DNA of 64,000 nt from Microvirga aerophila (GTDB lineage Bacteria; Pseudomonadota; Alphaproteobacteria; Rhizobiales; Beijerinckiaceae): the NCBI RefSeq assembly GCF_003332305.1, contig NZ_QOIO01000034.1, positions 1 to 64,000 on the forward strand. The letters are read 5' to 3'. Position numbers and translations under genes: made by a program. Positions 62,685-64,000 of this stretch are shown in pieces. Each line of letters begins with the position of its first letter. Position 1 is the first letter of the stretch. The notes under the pieces were generated by a model that did not search any database, was not told where the DNA came from, and worked only from the letters and a program-made list of their open reading frames with translations.

Positions 62685-63083
62685 GTGCACTCCCGCCTGA
62701 TCAGCAGCCATCCCCGCCTGAGCGACCTGTTTTGGCGCGACACCCTCGTCGATGCGGCGGTGTTCCGGCAGTGGCTGATCGGCGTAGGGCGGCGCTCGGC
62801 CCACGGCCGGATCGCGCACCTGCTGTGCGAGCTGCTGGTGCGGTTGAGGGCTGTCGATCTGGTGGAAGACCAGGCCTACAACCTGCCGGTCACCCGGGCG
62901 GAGCTGGGCGATGCGCTGGGGCTCACGCCGGTGCACGTCAACCGGGTGCTTCAGGAACTGCGGGCCGAGAACCTGATCATCCTGCATGGCGGCTTCCTGA
63001 AGGTGCTGGACTGGGACGGGCTACGGAGGGCGGGCGAGTTCAATCCGGCCTACCTGCACCTGGTCAGGAAAGCGGCCCTGTGA
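62685..63083 (+). pseudogene. Truncated Crp/Fnr regulator (C-terminal part only)
   Basis: The 132-residue frame covers only the linker helix and DNA-binding domain: LTPVHVNRVLQELRAENLIIL near residue 77 matches the Crp/Fnr gene at 61450 closely. The cyclic-nucleotide-binding domain is missing. An in-frame TAG lies at 62661-62663, and the upstream 100 nt shows no remains of the missing part. It begins at best with a GTG at 62685. It is most likely a broken copy, although a stand-alone DNA-binding protein that competes with the full-length one is possible. Confidence 0.7.
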
Positions 63084-63180
63084 CCGGGGTCAAGGATGGC
63101 ACCGGAACCAAAGCGATGACCCTGATGACGCTCTTGGCGTGGGCGACCTGATCTCGTTCCATGAACGGCATTATAGCGCG

Positions 63181-63432
63181 TCACGCGCCCCAAGGGCTCA
63201 GAAACGGCCCTTCGTCAGAGGGCTGCCTGTCGGGAGAGGTTTTGCGGGCGAGCTCAGCTCTGATCACCTTGGCTGTCTTGCGCCCGATGGTCTCAAACCG
63301 CTCAATCTGGTCAGCCACAGCCCGGAGCTGCGACAGCGTCTTGATGTTCTCCCGCCGCAGGACCTCCCAGGCCCGTGCGGGTAGACACAAATCCGCAATG
63401 AAACCCGGCACTTTGACTTCATCACGAGGCAT
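63181..63432 (-). CDS. Orphan RNA polymerase alpha-CTD-like protein
   Basis: The 83-residue protein contains a helix-hairpin-helix segment (about residues 12-65) that aligns with the C-terminal domain of RNA polymerase alpha. LCLPARAWEVLRRENI corresponds to the first helix region, with the DNA-contacting Arg (E. coli R265) kept. ETIGRKTAKVI corresponds to the second, with the Gly and Lys of the NLGKKS motif kept. Other DNA-contact residues differ (N268 to Glu, E302 to Val). There is no alpha N-terminal domain. It might bind promoter UP-type DNA or a regulator, or be another small HhH protein. Confidence 0.7.
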   Translation of the reverse strand: MPRDEVKVPGFIADLCLPARAWEVLRRENIKTLSQLRAVADQIERFETIGRKTAKVIRAELARKTSPDRQPSDEGPFLSPWGA

Positions 63433-63743
63433 CTGACTTGCCTTCTGGGCGAACGGGTCGAGCTGGGGCCGGATCGTCCTGGGCAGCTCGCCCCGATCAT
63501 AACAAAGGTCCCAACTCCCTCCTCAGTATCCGGCTGAGGAGGGAGCAAGGTCAGAAGAGTCATCAGGCCAAGATCGACCCGCTCTCGTTCTATTCGCTTC
63601 TGTGTCGGCCGCATTGATCGAGATTAAGCGCGGCTGGAGATTCCCGCGGTAGCCGGCAATCCACAGCCTGAAAAACTGATCTGCATCATAGCCAACCTGA
63701 TCAAACCAGCTGACGGTCGTGGCCTGAACCCTGGGGAGGTCGC
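63433..63743. other. Intergenic stretch with a 12-bp perfect hairpin
   Basis: No gene is recognised here. CTCCCTCCTCAG (63515-63526) and CTGAGGAGGGAG (63534-63545) form a perfect stem with a 7-nt loop. It lacks a T-run on either strand and looks like a mobile palindromic repeat. A GGGGAGGT ribosome site precedes the gene at 63744. Confidence 0.55.
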
Positions 63744-63950
63744 ATGCCACGCTACTTCTTTCACCAGCGCATCGGCGACTGCATGATGTGGGATGGGGCC
63801 GGGCTTGAGCTGCCAGACCTCGGGCTGATGCCTGACGCCGATCGAGCCGCAGCGCTCTGGGCCGACATCCTCACAGACCGTATCCAGCCGGGTCGCATCC
63901 TCGTGATCACGGACGCCCTTGGCCGGGTGCTGTTCGTCGGTTGCCGATGA
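63744..63950 (+). CDS. DUF6894 family small protein (second copy)
   Basis: This 68-residue protein begins MPRYFFHQRIGD and ends VITDALGRVLFVGCR, the two conserved ends of the DUF6894 family. The middle (GLELPDLGLMPDADRAAALWADIL) follows the usual helix pattern. The role is unknown. A second member lies at 62311-62571 on the other strand. A strong GGGGAGGT ribosome site lies 5 nt upstream of the ATG. Confidence 0.85.
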   Translation: MPRYFFHQRIGDCMMWDGAGLELPDLGLMPDADRAAALWADILTDRIQPGRILVITDALGRVLFVGCR

Positions 63951-64000
63951 TGCTCCCGAGACACGGCAGGCAGGGGATTGCCTCAAGCGCCGCGCCAAGC

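Noticed and set aside
1..64000. CRISPR array, prophage, insertion sequence, tRNA or rRNA gene
   Set aside because: No regularly spaced repeats, transposase or integrase frames, or cloverleaf-like segments were seen; a tRNAscan or Rfam search could confirm this.

Overview
The window is a GC-rich chromosomal segment from an alphaproteobacterium of the order Hyphomicrobiales. It most resembles Methylobacteriaceae, probably Microvirga or a close relative. This placement is an inference from protein character (a CioAB-type oxidase with a DUF2474 peptide, PhaR/PhaA/PhaB, DUF6894 proteins, Zur), a CTTAAC-N16-CTATAT promoter, and short GC-rich palindromes between genes. No rRNA, tRNA, CRISPR array, insertion sequence or prophage was recognised.

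Layout. 1-3.7 kb: tail of an unidentified gene, then a TPP riboswitch and the thiamine transporter thiBPQ. 3.9-6.2 kb: a membrane-bound GGDEF/EAL protein. 6.2-24.4 kb: one large amino-sugar and peptidoglycan-recycling locus. It has a sugar ABC transporter, a BadF/BadG kinase, a GntR regulator, a SIS-domain deaminase/isomerase, nagA, an oxidoreductase, a peptide-type ABC importer without ATPase genes, anmK, a cytoplasmic serine hydrolase, murQ, a second BadF/BadG kinase and a PfkB kinase. 24.5-31.2 kb: prfC, a divergent tiny gene with an extended Shine-Dalgarno sequence, a desuccinylase-like protein, glucokinase, a GH15 enzyme and otsB.

31.6-36.3 kb: a type I secretion ATPase and adaptor with its own terminator, and a coiled-coil membrane protein. 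36.1-38.8 kb: a cyanide-insensitive type bd oxidase (cydA, cydB and a 43-residue DUF2474 subunit). 38.9-49.7 kb: a metallo-hydrolase, topoisomerase IB, a SemiSWEET transporter, a glycosyltransferase, a methyltransferase, Zur, ispG, kup, an acetyltransferase, ispA and mtgA. 49.8-51.9 kb: rpmF and a catalytically degenerate GGDEF/EAL protein. 51.9-54.8 kb: phaR divergent from phaA-phaB, with two copies of an 18-bp palindrome in the gap. 54.9-60.8 kb: a DMT exporter, GNAT, gloB, a methyltransferase, accA and a lipoprotein L,D-transpeptidase.

61-64 kb is more accessory: a DUF1330 protein, a Crp/Fnr regulator and a decapitated second copy of one, two DUF6894 proteins, and an orphan protein resembling the C-terminal domain of RNA polymerase alpha.

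How the genes work together. The 6-24 kb locus can be read as one pathway: two importers bring in amino sugars or muropeptides; AnmK, the BadF kinases and MurQ convert anhydro-MurNAc, MurNAc and GlcNAc to GlcNAc-6-P; NagA and the SIS enzyme lead to fructose-6-P, probably under the GntR/UTRA regulator. The most unusual item is the rreB-like small mRNA at 26.2-26.4 kb.
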